From positions 114,906-178,905 of the forward strand of contig VCJN01003296.1 in NCBI GenBank assembly GCA_006384855.1: a DNA stretch of 64,000 nucleotides, given 5' to 3'. The notes below the pieces were generated by a model, which was not told the DNA's origin, did not search any database, and saw only the letters and a list, made by a program, of their open reading frames with translations. Both the position numbers and the translations under genes were made by a program. The stretch is from Tetraselmis striata (lineage: Eukaryota; Chlorophyta; Chlorodendrophyceae; Chlorodendrales; Chlorodendraceae). Below are positions 35,189 through 45,585 of this stretch, one piece after another (position 1 is the first letter of the stretch; each line of letters starts with the position of its first letter).

Positions 35189-38100
35189 TCAAGGCTTTTC
35201 CACGCGGCCAAAGGCCTCGATCAGCGTCTTCATGCGCTTCGCCTCCGGCGCCAGCCGCTCCCAGATGTTGGACTCCCCGACGCGCCAGGCCCAGTTGCCC
35301 TCCGCCCTGCCAGGGGTGTTCATGCGGCCGTCCACGTTGTCCAGCCCCATCACGTCCTGGATGAGCACGACGGAGCACTGGCTCACGCTCGCCATGGCCG
35401 ACTCGATGAGCACCCAGTTGACGCCGGTGCCATCAGGCCCAATGTCGCGTGCACGGAGGTAGGTGGCCAGGTACTCCTTGGCCGCATCACTCGCAGAGTC
35501 GCGGTACCAGCCAACGGCGGTCTCGTTGTCATGCGTGCCAGGGTAGCAGAAAGAGTTCTCGTAGTGCATGTGTGGCAGGTGCGTGTTGCTGGGGCCGCCC
35601 TCCCAAGCAAACTGGAGCACAACCATGCCAGGCGCCGCAATACCCTCTCGCAGCTCCACCACATCGCGTGTGATCACTCCCAGATCCTCCGCCACGATCG
35701 GCACCTTGCCCATCTTGCGCTCCAGCGCGGCAAACAGCTCCTTCCCGGGGCCCTTCTGCCAGGTTCCGCCCATCGCTGTCTCCGCCGTACCCTCGACGGC
35801 CCAGTACCTATGCCAGCACGCCGCCCAGTGCCATGCACAATCAGCTTTGCTTTCTTACAAGCCCAAACTCCTGCACTATTGCATGCACACCTATCACAAT
35901 AAATAAATAAATATGCTGTATTTTAGCGAACAACAAACTTTGTTACTAAACAGCAGAAGAACTGATACGGCTCGGCAAACAAAACCGACAGGCGCAGCAT
36001 AACACATCACTCTGACACGGCCCTGATACATGCGTTAATGTTTGCTGTGTCACCACCTCAGCAAAGGCATGGAGACTGAAATGCCATGTACATTCACACT
36101 CCAGTGTGCTGGTGGAGGATAATCTCTGCACTTGCAGGGGTGCATGGCAGAGCGCTGATTGAAAATGTGGGTAGATATGGGCATCACAATGTACGGGCAT
36201 TAAAGCGCATTTTCTCCCTCTCTCTCTACGGGCATAAGAGGGCAGGGCAATTGGGAGAAGGGGTGGGCGGTGGGCGGGGAAGGGGAGCGCACCCTGCAAA
36301 CGCGCGGAAGTGGTCGATGCGGCACTCGTCGTACAGGTCAAAGGCGCGTGCCAGCCGTTCCGCCCACCACGAGTAGTCCTCAGCAGCGTGCTTCTCCCAG
36401 TCATAGAGCGGGGTGCCCCACAGCTGGCCGGTCTCACTGAAGGCATCCGGCGGCACACCGCTCACCTGGACGCAGGCCAGAGCAACCGCCAGTTTAGGGA
36501 CAAAGAGAAGGCATGTATAGCAATGGCACAGTGGCCCCCACCCGTCCCTTTTCTCCGCAGTAACATCACAGAGACAAGGATGGAGCTGGGTGGTGGTGGT
36601 GGTGGAGTGTGCGTGGGTGGGGAATGCACACCAGGCCAGGCTTCTTGTCGTCGTCCAGCACGAACAGGCGCGAGTTGGACCACACATCCGCAGAGTGCCC
36701 AGCGACGTAGATGGGCATGTCACCCAGCAGCGCAACATCTTTCGAGTTGGCGTATGCCTTGAGCGCCTTCCATTGCTGGTCAAACAGGAACTGCAGCGCA
36801 ACATAGATATCGATATCCTCCTGGTACTTGGCGGACACCTCTGCGATCGCTGACGCCTCGCGGTCCCTGCCAGCAGCGCGCGGGGAGGGGGGTCCAAGTC
36901 AGTGCCACCTGTCAGGCATCATTCATTCGCCTCCATGTGCAGAGGCATCATTTGCCTGCCTTCATGCCCCGCAGTTCCCCAACCCTGTCGTGACAGTAGC
37001 AGGTATGGCTTACAGCCGCATCGTAACAAAAATACAATGCACACTACTATCATCGGTGGAACATCACAGCTCGACAACATATCCACATATATCGTTTAGG
37101 TATGCGGCATGGTGTGGCATGGCATTGTCCGAGAAGTTTGGTGGCACCATGCTTACCTGCAGGGAATTTGTGGCTATCCTGCTGGGGGTACATAATCTGG
37201 CAAAGCGAGGTGCCCAAGGGTGAAATGGGCTCGATCGTGAGGTAAGCGGGGAAGGGCTTACCTGAGACCAGTGGGCCACTCCCACCACATCTGTCCCTCC
37301 AGCTCGTCCGAGCGGCTAAGTACATCGAAGAGCGCTGAGTCGACGACCCACGTCTGCTCCGCCTTGAATGCATCCAGCTCCTTGCGCAGCGCGTCAAAGC
37401 TCGCACCCGTGAGCAGCTCCTTGGCAGCCTTCTTCAGGAGTGGCACCTTCCAGGCTGCGACAGCGGGGAAATCGGCGTCCGCCACCGGTTGTGGAGCGGG
37501 CAGGTCTGACTCTGCGATCAGCCCCAGGCCCACCAGCTCCTCCACGCCGATCATGAGCGTGTTGCCCGCGTTAGCGTCTGTTGAGGAGTAGGGCGACCAG
37601 AACGCCTCCTCTGGCGGAACTAGCGGCAGCACCTGCGCCCAGCAAGCAGAACATCATACACTGCTGCATGTACACGTGTACACGGGGGTGGAAGCAGCAT
37701 CGGCGCGGCTGCATGCCAATGGAGCGGGTCTTTGTGAAGAAGGGGTTTTGAGGGAAAGGGCGGGGGCACGCGCTGCAGAATCGCTCACAAACAGATGAGC
37801 AGTAAAGGCACGCCCAACGAATGGACGGTTGCACTTGAGTGGGGGTGGCAGCTGGGCAACACAATACACCCAATATAGGCCCCCCTTCGCCCTCACCCGC
37901 GCACAGGGGAAGGGGGGGGGGGGCGGAGGGGGCGGCACCTGCCACATGGTGAAGCCTGCGCTGGCAACCCAGTCGATGAATGCGAAGGCCTCTTTGCCAA
38001 TCTCACCCACGCCGTAGGGACCGGGCAGGGAGGTGGGGTGCATGATGCATCCGGCCCTGCGCTTCATTCGCGGCGCCGGCCAGTAGGTGCCGTACTCCGG

Positions 38101-38382
38101 CCGCAGCTCGGTTGCCACGGAAGCGCCGCCAAACTCCTCGGGCGTCATCGGCGGCGGCGGCGGGGCCGCCGCCGCTGCCTTCTTCGCGCCAGCCGGTACC
38201 GCGGTCTCCTCCTCGACCGGCTCCGTCGCCTTGGACGCGGGGCAGGGTCGCATCTGTCGTCGATTGGCGCGAGACGGGAAGGCAACGACCTGTCGGCGCG
38301 CGGGGATGGCCCCGCCGCGGCGTCCCTGGAGGCTGGCGGCGGCGAGCGAGCCGGCAGCGCTGCGCAGGGCGACGGCTGTCAT
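35189..38382 (-). CDS. DPE1: Plastid 4-alpha-glucanotransferase (disproportionating enzyme, GH77)
   Basis: Transfers alpha-1,4-glucan chains between malto-oligosaccharides during starch turnover, in the plastid stroma. Exons (minus): 38382-37939, 37632-37262, 36866-36632, 36465-36293, 35807-35189; all boundaries are GT-AG and in phase, giving 613 residues ending in TGA. The ATG at 38,382 was chosen because it opens a Ser/Ala/Arg-rich transit-peptide-like leader of about 50 residues. The GH77 core is well kept: MHPTSLPGPYGVGEIG (114-129), WQVLPL across the first splice, GDMPIYV, SGVPPDAFSETGQLWG (352-367), the nucleophile in RIDHFR (Asp401), the acid/base in AEDLG (Glu448) and GTHDN (Asp501). 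Length is close to plant DPE1 (about 576) plus a Pro/Ala linker. The first intron carries a sense-strand C tract. It appears intact. Confidence 0.95.
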
Positions 38383-39043
38383 GCTGAAAACCGGCGAAGC
38401 GGTGAGAACGGGGTGGCGCGAGGTGGGCCTGCGGTGCACTGCTTGTGTAAGAAAGAGGACGGTGGGTAGGAACCCTAATCGATCCGCACGCAGCACGACA
38501 GCACAGATCCCGCGATGCGTCGAACCGCTACTGATGGGGACGATGATGGCGACGACGGATGGTGACGAGATGACCAGCGCATTCGTCATCAGATTATGCT
38601 GCGCAGCACGCGTATCATTAAAATTGTATGTTAAACAAATGATAATCCTGAATTCAGATTTATAATTTACAGAGTCTCTACCTAAGGATTACAGAATACA
38701 TGATTTCACACAGCGAATATATACCGGGCGGGTCCACCTTTGTCGTTTGCCCATATTTCTATGTCTACAGCCGCCAGATGATGCGCTGCGCAGTCCCCTT
38801 CGTGGATTATTTGATGATGTCGATATCGATGATGATGCGAATGACGGATGATCGTCGTCCTTGGGCAGAAGTTATCTTCAGCAAAAGAATCGCGTGCGCG
38901 CGCGTTGGAGGAATAATTACGGCATGCGCCAACTCGGGCATCCCTTAATTAACGGTACAGTTTGACTTTTTGACGGTACACTGCGCTTCAAAATTAATGG
39001 TAAGCGAACTGTCCTCCAGGGTAGTTGGTGAGCATTTTTCGAG
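38383..39043. other. 5' flank of DPE1, no other gene
   Basis: The open frame continues upstream of the chosen start for about 70 codons without a transit-like character, so I treat it as 5' UTR/promoter. No clear promoter motif was identified. The rest is unique sequence up to the DIRS-like element. Confidence 0.4.
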
Positions 39044-39150
39044 TTTCACAAGGAACGTCTGATATGTCGAAGAATCCCAGGTCTGGTTACAGGTTGTGAT
39101 AATCAGGAATTTGCAGGCATACAATCCCACAGCCAGGGAGGGTTGGGTGG

Positions 39151-39331
39151 GCTGTGGTGCGCTCGATGGAGCGTGCCACAGCAAAGGAGAGTGACCGGTC
39201 GCTCCGCCGTGAAGGCAGGTGGTGGCTCTGACCGGCCCCCGCAATTCTGCGCGCGCACACGCGCGCTACGGGGGCCGCGCCAGGGCTATTCTCGTACAGG
39301 TAGAGAAACCTCATAAACTATTTTAGTACAT
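39151..39331. repeat. 181-bp direct repeat, internal copy
   Basis: From GCTGTGGTGCGCTCGATGG to TTTAGTACAT; nearly identical to 41,917-42,097 (a handful of substitutions). It is followed at 39,331-39,348 by the 18-bp motif TTTCACAAGGAACGTCTG, which also occurs at 39,044-39,061. Confidence 0.95.
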
Positions 39332-39357
39332 TTCACAAGGAACGTCTGGTTTGCCGA

Positions 39358-41322
39358 CTAGAAAATGCCGGGCGCAGCAGACCAGGGGCGGGGGTCACGG
39401 GCGGGAATGTTGAAGGCGACGACAGGCCAGCGGGGTGCGCCCACGGGAAGGCGGTCGCCAGTGCGGCCAGTAATGAAGAGGTCGTGGCGCGGCTTCCAGG
39501 AGCGCATGTCAGAGCACATCTCCGAGAGGAGCTGGTACCAAGCGTTGACAGGCCAGTAGGGAACAATGACGATGGCTGGGGCACCGCTAGACTCTAGTTT
39601 GCAGACAAGATCGCCGATGAGGTTCCATGGAGGGTTACACCAATTACGTTCGCAAAGCCATGCAGCGTCGGAGAGGCGCAGGGCGTCGACGGCCTCGCAC
39701 CGTGGGTCACGCCAGCGGGCGTTGTAGCGGGGCAGGAGGGCGTTTTCAGACGTCGCGAAGCGGTCGATGGTGCAGGCGCCCCATTTAGCAGTGAGCGAGG
39801 CGAATCGCCGAGGGTTGAACTGCCAGTCGTCGCAGTCAACCTCGCGACTAAGGCGGTCAGCCCAGATATTCGCCGCAGAACGGATGTAGCGCACGGACAG
39901 GGTGATGCCGTGCGTGTCCATAAGGTACCATGTTTTGCGTAGCTCAGCCATGAGGCGCGGAGAGCGAGAGGTGAGGTCAGTGAGGACGCCGACAACCGCT
40001 TGGTTATCCTCGTGCAAGCGGATGTGACGGTTACGGAGCATGGGGAGGAAGGACTCAATAGCCAATCGGACGGCTTTGAGCTCTTTCAGGGTAATGTGCG
40101 CATTGCGGTCATCGTCATACCAAAAACTCCGAGCTTCATGGTGTTCGTTCAAAACGGCACCCCAACCGTACGACGAACTGTCGACGTGTAGGTATCCGGT
40201 TTCGACTGGGCGGTTAATGGGGCGGCCGTTGTGTTGGGTGGGCACTCCCACCCACCATTGCAGATCGCGTTCGAGCTGGCGGGTGAGCTTGACGCGACCG
40301 GACCAAGAGTTGCGCGTCTTGAGCACATCATGCAGCTCACGGAGGTAGAAACGGGCAGGGGCGATGGCCAAGTAGAGAAACTGGCATTTGCCCGCGAGAG
40401 CGGCCAACTCGCGAGCTGGCAACCACCCACGATCGCGTTTTGCTCGTTGGATTAGGCGTTTGGCCGCGCGAGCAATGTTGGCGAGTTTCCCAGCGGGCGC
40501 ACGAAGAGTAGGCGAACCCGAAGTGTCAATTTCTAACCCCAGGTGCACGAGCTTCTGGGTGGGCTCCCACACGCCCTTGTTGGGGTTGCGCAACAGACCA
40601 AAGTCCGAGAGGTGGCGTTCGATGTAGTCACGTTGCCAGATGGCCTCAGCCTGAGTCCGAGCTAGAAACAGGAAATCGTCCATGTAGGGCAACATGCGTA
40701 GGCCAAATCGTCGCCGAAAAATAGGTGTGCCGTCTAATTCAGCCGGGTTACGACGCAATGCCCTAGTGAGGACGTTGGTGAATTGGCAGAAGTAATAGGG
40801 GAACAGAGACCAGCCCATGGGAAGGCCAGCCAGTCGGTACAGAGTGCCGCGGTAATCGACATTGAAAAAATCCCTGTCCTCAGGGGCAATTCCAACCGCG
40901 TAAAACCCGTCCTGCAGGTCCATCTGCAACATGTAGTCCCCAGGGCGCGCCAGGTTGCGCAAGTGCGAAAGCGTTTCAAACGAAAGATCGCGCGTCTCGC
41001 AATAGCGGTTCAGGGGGCGAAGGTCAATGATGAGCCTCCATTTGTTTGTTCCAGGCTTAGGAACCAAGAACAGCCGGGACACCCATTTTGCGCAATAGCC
41101 TCGTTCCCAGGCCCCAACGGCCATGAAGCGAGCCAATTCACCGTCCATAAACTCCAGTTGGGCAGGAGTTGCATCCCCCATTGACACCCCTTGATGAAAA
41201 GAAGGTGGGGCAAGCCCGTCCAAGAAAGGAACGCGTACACCTCTGGAGATCCAATTGAGAACACTGCGATTCGCACCAGCGGCTTGCCAGTTGCCGAGAT
41301 TACGACGGACGCGATGTCTCAT
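39358..41322 (-). CDS. Reverse transcriptase - RNase H - adenine methylase-like polyprotein
   Basis: 654 codons, no internal stop. RT domain about residues 75-270 with MDLQDGFYAV (135), LPMGWSLFPYYFCQ (167) and catalytic YMDD (213-216). RNase H about 375-490 with LHVDSSSYGWG (Asp381), LKELKAVRLAIESF (Glu414), HEDNQA (Asp439) and NIWADRLSR (Asp489). The C-terminal region (about 515-640) has CTIDRFATSENALLP and WCNPPWNL, an NPPW motif as in the Dam-like methylase domain of DIRS-type elements. The frame ends in TAG at 39,358 just before the short repeat; if TAG were read through it would run on through the 181-bp repeat. A gag-like basic ORF probably lay upstream at 41,319-41,778. Confidence 0.9.
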   Translation of the reverse strand: MRHRVRRNLGNWQAAGANRSVLNWISRGVRVPFLDGLAPPSFHQGVSMGDATPAQLEFMDGELARFMAVGAWERGYCAKWVSRLFLVPKPGTNKWRLIIDLRPLNRYCETRDLSFETLSHLRNLARPGDYMLQMDLQDGFYAVGIAPEDRDFFNVDYRGTLYRLAGLPMGWSLFPYYFCQFTNVLTRALRRNPAELDGTPIFRRRFGLRMLPYMDDFLFLARTQAEAIWQRDYIERHLSDFGLLRNPNKGVWEPTQKLVHLGLEIDTSGSPTLRAPAGKLANIARAAKRLIQRAKRDRGWLPARELAALAGKCQFLYLAIAPARFYLRELHDVLKTRNSWSGRVKLTRQLERDLQWWVGVPTQHNGRPINRPVETGYLHVDSSSYGWGAVLNEHHEARSFWYDDDRNAHITLKELKAVRLAIESFLPMLRNRHIRLHEDNQAVVGVLTDLTSRSPRLMAELRKTWYLMDTHGITLSVRYIRSAANIWADRLSREVDCDDWQFNPRRFASLTAKWGACTIDRFATSENALLPRYNARWRDPRCEAVDALRLSDAAWLCERNWCNPPWNLIGDLVCKLESSGAPAIVIVPYWPVNAWYQLLSEMCSDMRSWKPRHDLFITGRTGDRLPVGAPRWPVVAFNIPARDPRPWSAAPGIF

Positions 41323-41916
41323 AAAGGGGGAGTCGGGAGTACAGGAATTGGCGCGATGGATGTCGCGAGGGGGGCGAGCAGAGCGCCCTTTCGCTCTCTG
41401 CTGGCCCTCTCCGCGTCGGCGTCAGGGTCCACGGTGCGCGGCACAGTAGGAGTGCCGCGGCGTGGGAGTAGCCATGTGCCACTGGGCGCTGGCTTGGCCA
41501 CTGGCGGTGTACTGTCACTTTGTACTCGAATCTGTACTACACGACGGGCATGCGTCGGCATACGCCCCAGTCGGAGCGCATCGCGACACCTACGCCGGGT
41601 AGGGGCCAGTGCGGATCGAGCCATGCCCACACGGGAAAGGGCAGCCAAGGGTTACTGTTGGTCGACACTGGTCGAAGGTCTTGGACCTTGTTCCACTGAA
41701 TGGGGAAGCGCTGCGGCTTCGTCCTCTCCTCGCGTTGGGCGAGTAATCAACAGCTCGTTCGCGGGTAGTAGTTAGCACGTCGCAAGCGGCGCGCGTCCAT
41801 TAACCACACAAACCCTAACGGGATTCCTCCAGGGGGGGGCCCGAAAGGCGTCGCTCACCGTACATGGTACGACGGCGGAAGACCGGCACCCTGCGCGGCA
41901 AAATTGCCGCGACTTT
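41319..41916 (-). other. Leader region of the DIRS-like element with short basic ORFs
   Basis: Between the outer 181-bp repeat and the RT frame there are two overlapping minus-strand frames (41,778-41,590 and 41,648-41,319), rich in Arg, Ser and Pro (for example RKGALLAPLATSIAPIPVLP). This is where a gag-like protein is expected. No motif proves it, and the frames are not continuous with each other. Confidence 0.35.
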
Positions 41917-42097
41917 GCTGTGGTGCGCTCGATGGCGCGTGCCACAGCAAAGGAGAGTGACCGGTCGGTCCGCCGTGAAGGCAGGTGGTGGCTCTGACCG
42001 GCCCCCGCAATCCTGCGCGCGCACACGCGCGCTACGGGGGCCGCGCCAGGGCTATTCTCGTACAGGTAGAGAAACCTCATAAACTAGTTTAGTACAT
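41917..42097. repeat. 181-bp direct repeat, outer (5') copy
   Basis: Same length and orientation as 39,151-39,331. It defines the 5' end of the element on the minus strand. It carries the GC-rich palindromic stretch GCGCGCGCACACGCGCGC. Confidence 0.95.
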
Positions 42098-43448
42098 ATC
42101 GAGCTGGGGACGCGGAGTGACCTGCCGGTGATTAGAATTAGTTCGGGGTGCGAAAACTACGGCTAAATTAGTAGAATTATGACGGAAATATCACCGATCT
42201 ATGCCGAATGTGGACTCAGGGGTTTTTTAGATGCTATTACCGCGCGCGCCGTAAGAGTTGGATACGTGCTTGCCCCACCTTGTAGAGCTAGTAGCGCGCT
42301 ACCATATGAAGCGGTTGCCAAAAGGTGCGCATGCTCATTACAAAACAATTCGCCGCCTACACGAGTACGTGCCTCGTGAAGGCGTCGAAGGCCGCGTCCT
42401 AGAGCTCGTATGGTTCCAGGTGGGGTGCCTTTTTCGCCAGCCCATCAACCAAGTTGTCGTAGGTCCTCCTGAACGCCACAACACTTGTGTAACGCTGATA
42501 TACGTGGGCATTATGAGCGGTTGGAAGGCGCGATGCGGGATCACTCGCGGTACCATGCGAGAACATCTATGGGCAGTCTATTGCTATGCCATGCCAAAGA
42601 CTCCTCATGTGCTGCGCGTAGGAATTTTTTTTGCATATTTGTGCTAATGTAAACTCGAGATGTGCGAAATTCGTGCCTCGTTTTTACATCTACATACACC
42701 GCAATATACACGGCCAAATCAATTCAATCTAAAATATGGGGGTTGTAGCCAGCACTCCTACCCAACATACCCCTATATGGATTGGCGCCACGCGCTTCGA
42801 TTGCGCGTGAGCACAGACCCTACCCAAAGTAGGTTTGCCATTTATTTTGAAGCCTAGTGTACACCACCCGCCGCGACCCGGAAGTTACCCGTATTTCTGT
42901 ATTAGCAAAAGAAACAGGCGCGTTGCACGCAATATACCCGGGATTTTCGACGCTCTCCTGCCACCTCTTCGACGCTCTGCGCCCATGACCCGGTGGCAGA
43001 TGGGGCCAGTGTACGAGAAGGAACACGCTCGAAAGAGGCGGCGATCATGGTGCCGGGTGCGGGAGCGAGCGTCTGCACGGCTCTGTTGCGAGTCGTTGGC
43101 TGGGCATCGCTGCCCACGGCTAAGGTGTTGGCTGCTCGTGGGCTGCTTGGTTGCTGCTGCCGCTCGCAGATGCGCTTGCTTTTGTTGACGCCCAGCTTGC
43201 ATCATCGATGTATCAACGAAGTTGGAGGTCACACGCACACGCCCAACTGAAGCCGTTTGCATTTTGATCGTATATATCCTGCAGCGGGGGGGCTCGAGCA
43301 GCACGCACGGGGGACGGGAGCTGGACGACTGAACGGGGGAGGGGGGCCGGAGCCGGTAGATTGCTCCTGCAGTGGGTTGCCGTTCATGCCGATGCCGGCC
43401 CCTAAGTTGCAATTACAAAAGACAAATAATTAAGTAGTTGTGACGTCG
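42098..43448. other. No supported gene
   Basis: Open frames up to about 170 codons occur on both strands near 42,260-43,410 but none shows a domain, and opposite strands are open together. A palindromic GTGACGTCGTCAC lies at about 43,439-43,451. Confidence 0.45.
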
Positions 43449-44046
43449 TCACCACGTGCACAAGGCAGCACGCGTGCAAGCAACCACTACCAACTGCACT
43501 ACTGAACTCTCGGACTCACCTTTCCACGGCCGGGGTTTTGGTAGGATTGGCATCGCCTTTCTCCACCGGGGAGAAACACTGCTGATAAAAGCGGCAACCT
43601 CCTCAGCCTCGGTCAGGTAGGGGGGTGCTGGGTGGTCGGAATCCCCGTTTCGCACCGACTCTGCGAAATACTTGCCCCGCCACGACGAGTTCCATAACTG
43701 GATGCCCTCAACCTTTTTCTCCGCCCACTTCTAGGAGTGCGGCCAGTTTGCCTGCGGCTGCGAGCCGCCTTTTGAATCTGCTGGCGCAAGGTGGCGTCGG
43801 TGGGCTAGCCACCGATACGGTCATGCGTACGGACACCGGGCGCAAGCTACCGCGAGCTCCTTTGAATCGCTTGATTATGTGCCCCTTAGTGTACTCAGGG
43901 ATCTCGTTGTCCAACATGGACAAGCCGGAAATATAATCGATGGGGTGGAACGACGCGATGGCTTGTCTACTCGTGGCTTTAGTCGGTTGTTTCAGTAGCG
44001 CTACTCGTGGGGAGGGGGGGTTCGTCGACTTATATGAATATATCAC
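43449..44046 (-). CDS. Unidentified protein, two frames joined at an A run
   Basis: The first frame (44,046-43,708) reads FHPIDYISGLSMLDNEIPEY...KGHIIKRFKGARG and ends AALLEVGGEK followed by TGA. Shifting one base in the run GAGAAAAAGG continues as VEGIQLWNSSWRGKYFAESV...PYLTEAEEVAAFISSVSP to PRPWK, then a GTGAGT donor-like site or a TGA at 43,449. Both halves look coding, so a homopolymer indel, true frameshift or programmed slip lies between them. No family recognised. It lies just downstream of the 44,043-44,672 ORF and overlaps it by a few bases in another frame. Confidence 0.45.
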
Positions 44047-44672
44047 AACATAAGACCATGTACTAGTTGGTCCGCATGCACGGGACGGACGAAAGGAGTG
44101 ATACCAATAGGGATAGCGCGTGAAGCCCGCTTCCTACTCGTGCCGTCCGGTGCCGTTATGCCGTCAGTGAAAGCTTTCACGGCGCTGCCGTGTCCGGGCG
44201 CCGAAGCCGATGACAGACGCGTTACCGCGGTCGGGCGGGTGTAGAGCTGGAACCTATTGCCGGCGGCGAAGCGAAATCTAGCTGCCACAAGCTGCTCCGT
44301 ACCCCACTGGCACACGAAACGTGCTTCGTAGCCCTCGTCCGTCGAGTCTACAGCGTCCTCCAGGCACGTGTAAACGTTCACCCCTTGCACTGCCTCGCAT
44401 TCGGTGTTGTCGAGAGCGCACATGCGTGCACGAGTCAACGGCCCGCCTACCTTGACACCGTCCTTGATCTCAGCATCCTCGGCTGACGACAACCTGACGC
44501 ACGTCACATAGTAGAGGAGGGGCGGCCCCTGCGGTAGGGGAAGGTCCTGAGGCGGTTCATAAACCGGGGGGAGGCTGTCTTCGCCGGCGGAGAGAAATGT
44601 TGTGCCTCGAGACGTCGTCATGGTGGCCGGGGGAGGGGAGGCGATGGTGGTGGTGCTGGCTGACTCCAACAT
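44043..44672 (-). CDS. Hypothetical protein, 209 residues
   Basis: ATG at 44,672 to TGA at 44,043. The N-terminus is Ser/Thr/Pro-rich (TFLSAGEDSLPPVYEPPQ), then a compact mixed region (LLYYVTCVRLSSAEDAEIKD, VNVYTCLEDAVDSTDEGYEA, RFVCQWGTEQLVAARFRFAA) with alternating hydrophobic residues that suggests a beta-rich domain. No family recognised. The next ORF on the same strand begins within its last codons, so the two may be parts of one frameshifted gene or an overlapping pair. Confidence 0.5.
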   Translation of the reverse strand: MLESASTTTIASPPPATMTTSRGTTFLSAGEDSLPPVYEPPQDLPLPQGPPLLYYVTCVRLSSAEDAEIKDGVKVGGPLTRARMCALDNTECEAVQGVNVYTCLEDAVDSTDEGYEARFVCQWGTEQLVAARFRFAAGNRFQLYTRPTAVTRLSSASAPGHGSAVKAFTDGITAPDGTSRKRASRAIPIGITPFVRPVHADQLVHGLML

Positions 44673-45585
44673 GTTGTGCGATGATTACTAGCGGTATGGT
44701 AGTCGATACTGATGGAGCTGCTGTCATCATCACTTAGCAACAAAATGATATGGAACCCGGCAAGAAGTGTATACTGTAGTATCAATGTATATCAATACCT
44801 TATTGTGATTACGGTACCTGGTACCTAGGTACCCGGGCCGACACCAATCAGTCATGCATACTGGCGCACAATACCGCAACCCTTAAACAATGCTGTGAAC
44901 TACTAACAATATGCAGATGCATCAAAACACAAACAAAACAATCATGGCATGACAGAAAATCATCAATATTGTAGATTAATTCGTGCACATATATCATTGT
45001 TTGATTACAACGGTTGATGGGGTATATAACACTATATCGCAGGACCCGTAATGTTGTCGACGCACATTGCGCGGCATGACGTCTCATGTGTGACATGCCT
45101 GAAGAATAATTAATGAAGCAAATATAAATGAACGCGATTGGCATACAAGGTTTTGGAAGGAAATATATCTTTCCGTTTAAGGTTGGAAAACCCAAAGCCA
45201 CTACCCGGCGCCTATATATATATTTCCTGCGCCACCCATATTATTCTACGTGAACATACCGCGCAACAGCTTGATGTACTAACACTCAGGACATCAGCCT
45301 ACCCTGCGTTGCCATGCCCCCATAGACATTTGAAGCGCTAATTATGCATGCTTATGAGCTGCAATGCATGCTAAATAAACGCGCTGATGTTGGTGCGGCT
45401 GCTGTGCAGTGCCGCCATCGCCATCGTCCTGATCATCGGGGCAGGCGGCGGTGTCCTTGGCATGAGATTGCTTCATATAGGAAGCCCACATGGTGAAAGC
45501 AAAATCAACAATATCATGTCATTGTCCAAATAAGACATGAGGTAACGGTGAAAGGGCAACTAGGGGACGGTGCTGACATTCCTCA
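44673..45585. other. AT-richer intergenic stretch
   Basis: No gene was recognised. It contains a GGTACC-type palindromic cluster near 44,813-44,838 and little else. It separates two genes on the same strand. Confidence 0.5.

Larger units (their letters stand above)
39044..42097 (-). mobile_element. DIRS/Ngaro-like retrotransposon with split direct repeats
   Basis: In element orientation (minus strand) the order is: 181-bp repeat (42,097-41,917), open reading frames, a short repeat (39,348-39,331), a second copy of the 181-bp repeat (39,331-39,151), and a second short repeat (39,061-39,044). This A-ORFs-B-A-B arrangement is the split-direct-repeat layout of PAT/Ngaro-type tyrosine-recombinase elements. 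The encoded RT-RNase H-methylase protein agrees. A tyrosine recombinase, expected for mobility, is absent from this copy, so it is a deleted or non-autonomous form. Confidence 0.8.

Noticed and set aside
5451-38382. Using DPE1 and MSL as direct support for a changed genetic code
   Set aside because: Both end in TGA, which fits, but neither contains an in-frame TAA or TAG, so they cannot show reassignment and weigh slightly against frequent use.
35142-38665. Plus-strand ORFs opposite DPE1
   Set aside because: They are complements of well-supported exons and GC-rich introns and have no family resemblance.
39358-39360. TAG at the end of the RT-RNase H-methylase ORF as proof that TAG is a stop
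   Set aside because: The frame continues beyond it for many codons without TGA, and the true end of this protein is not known from the sequence alone.
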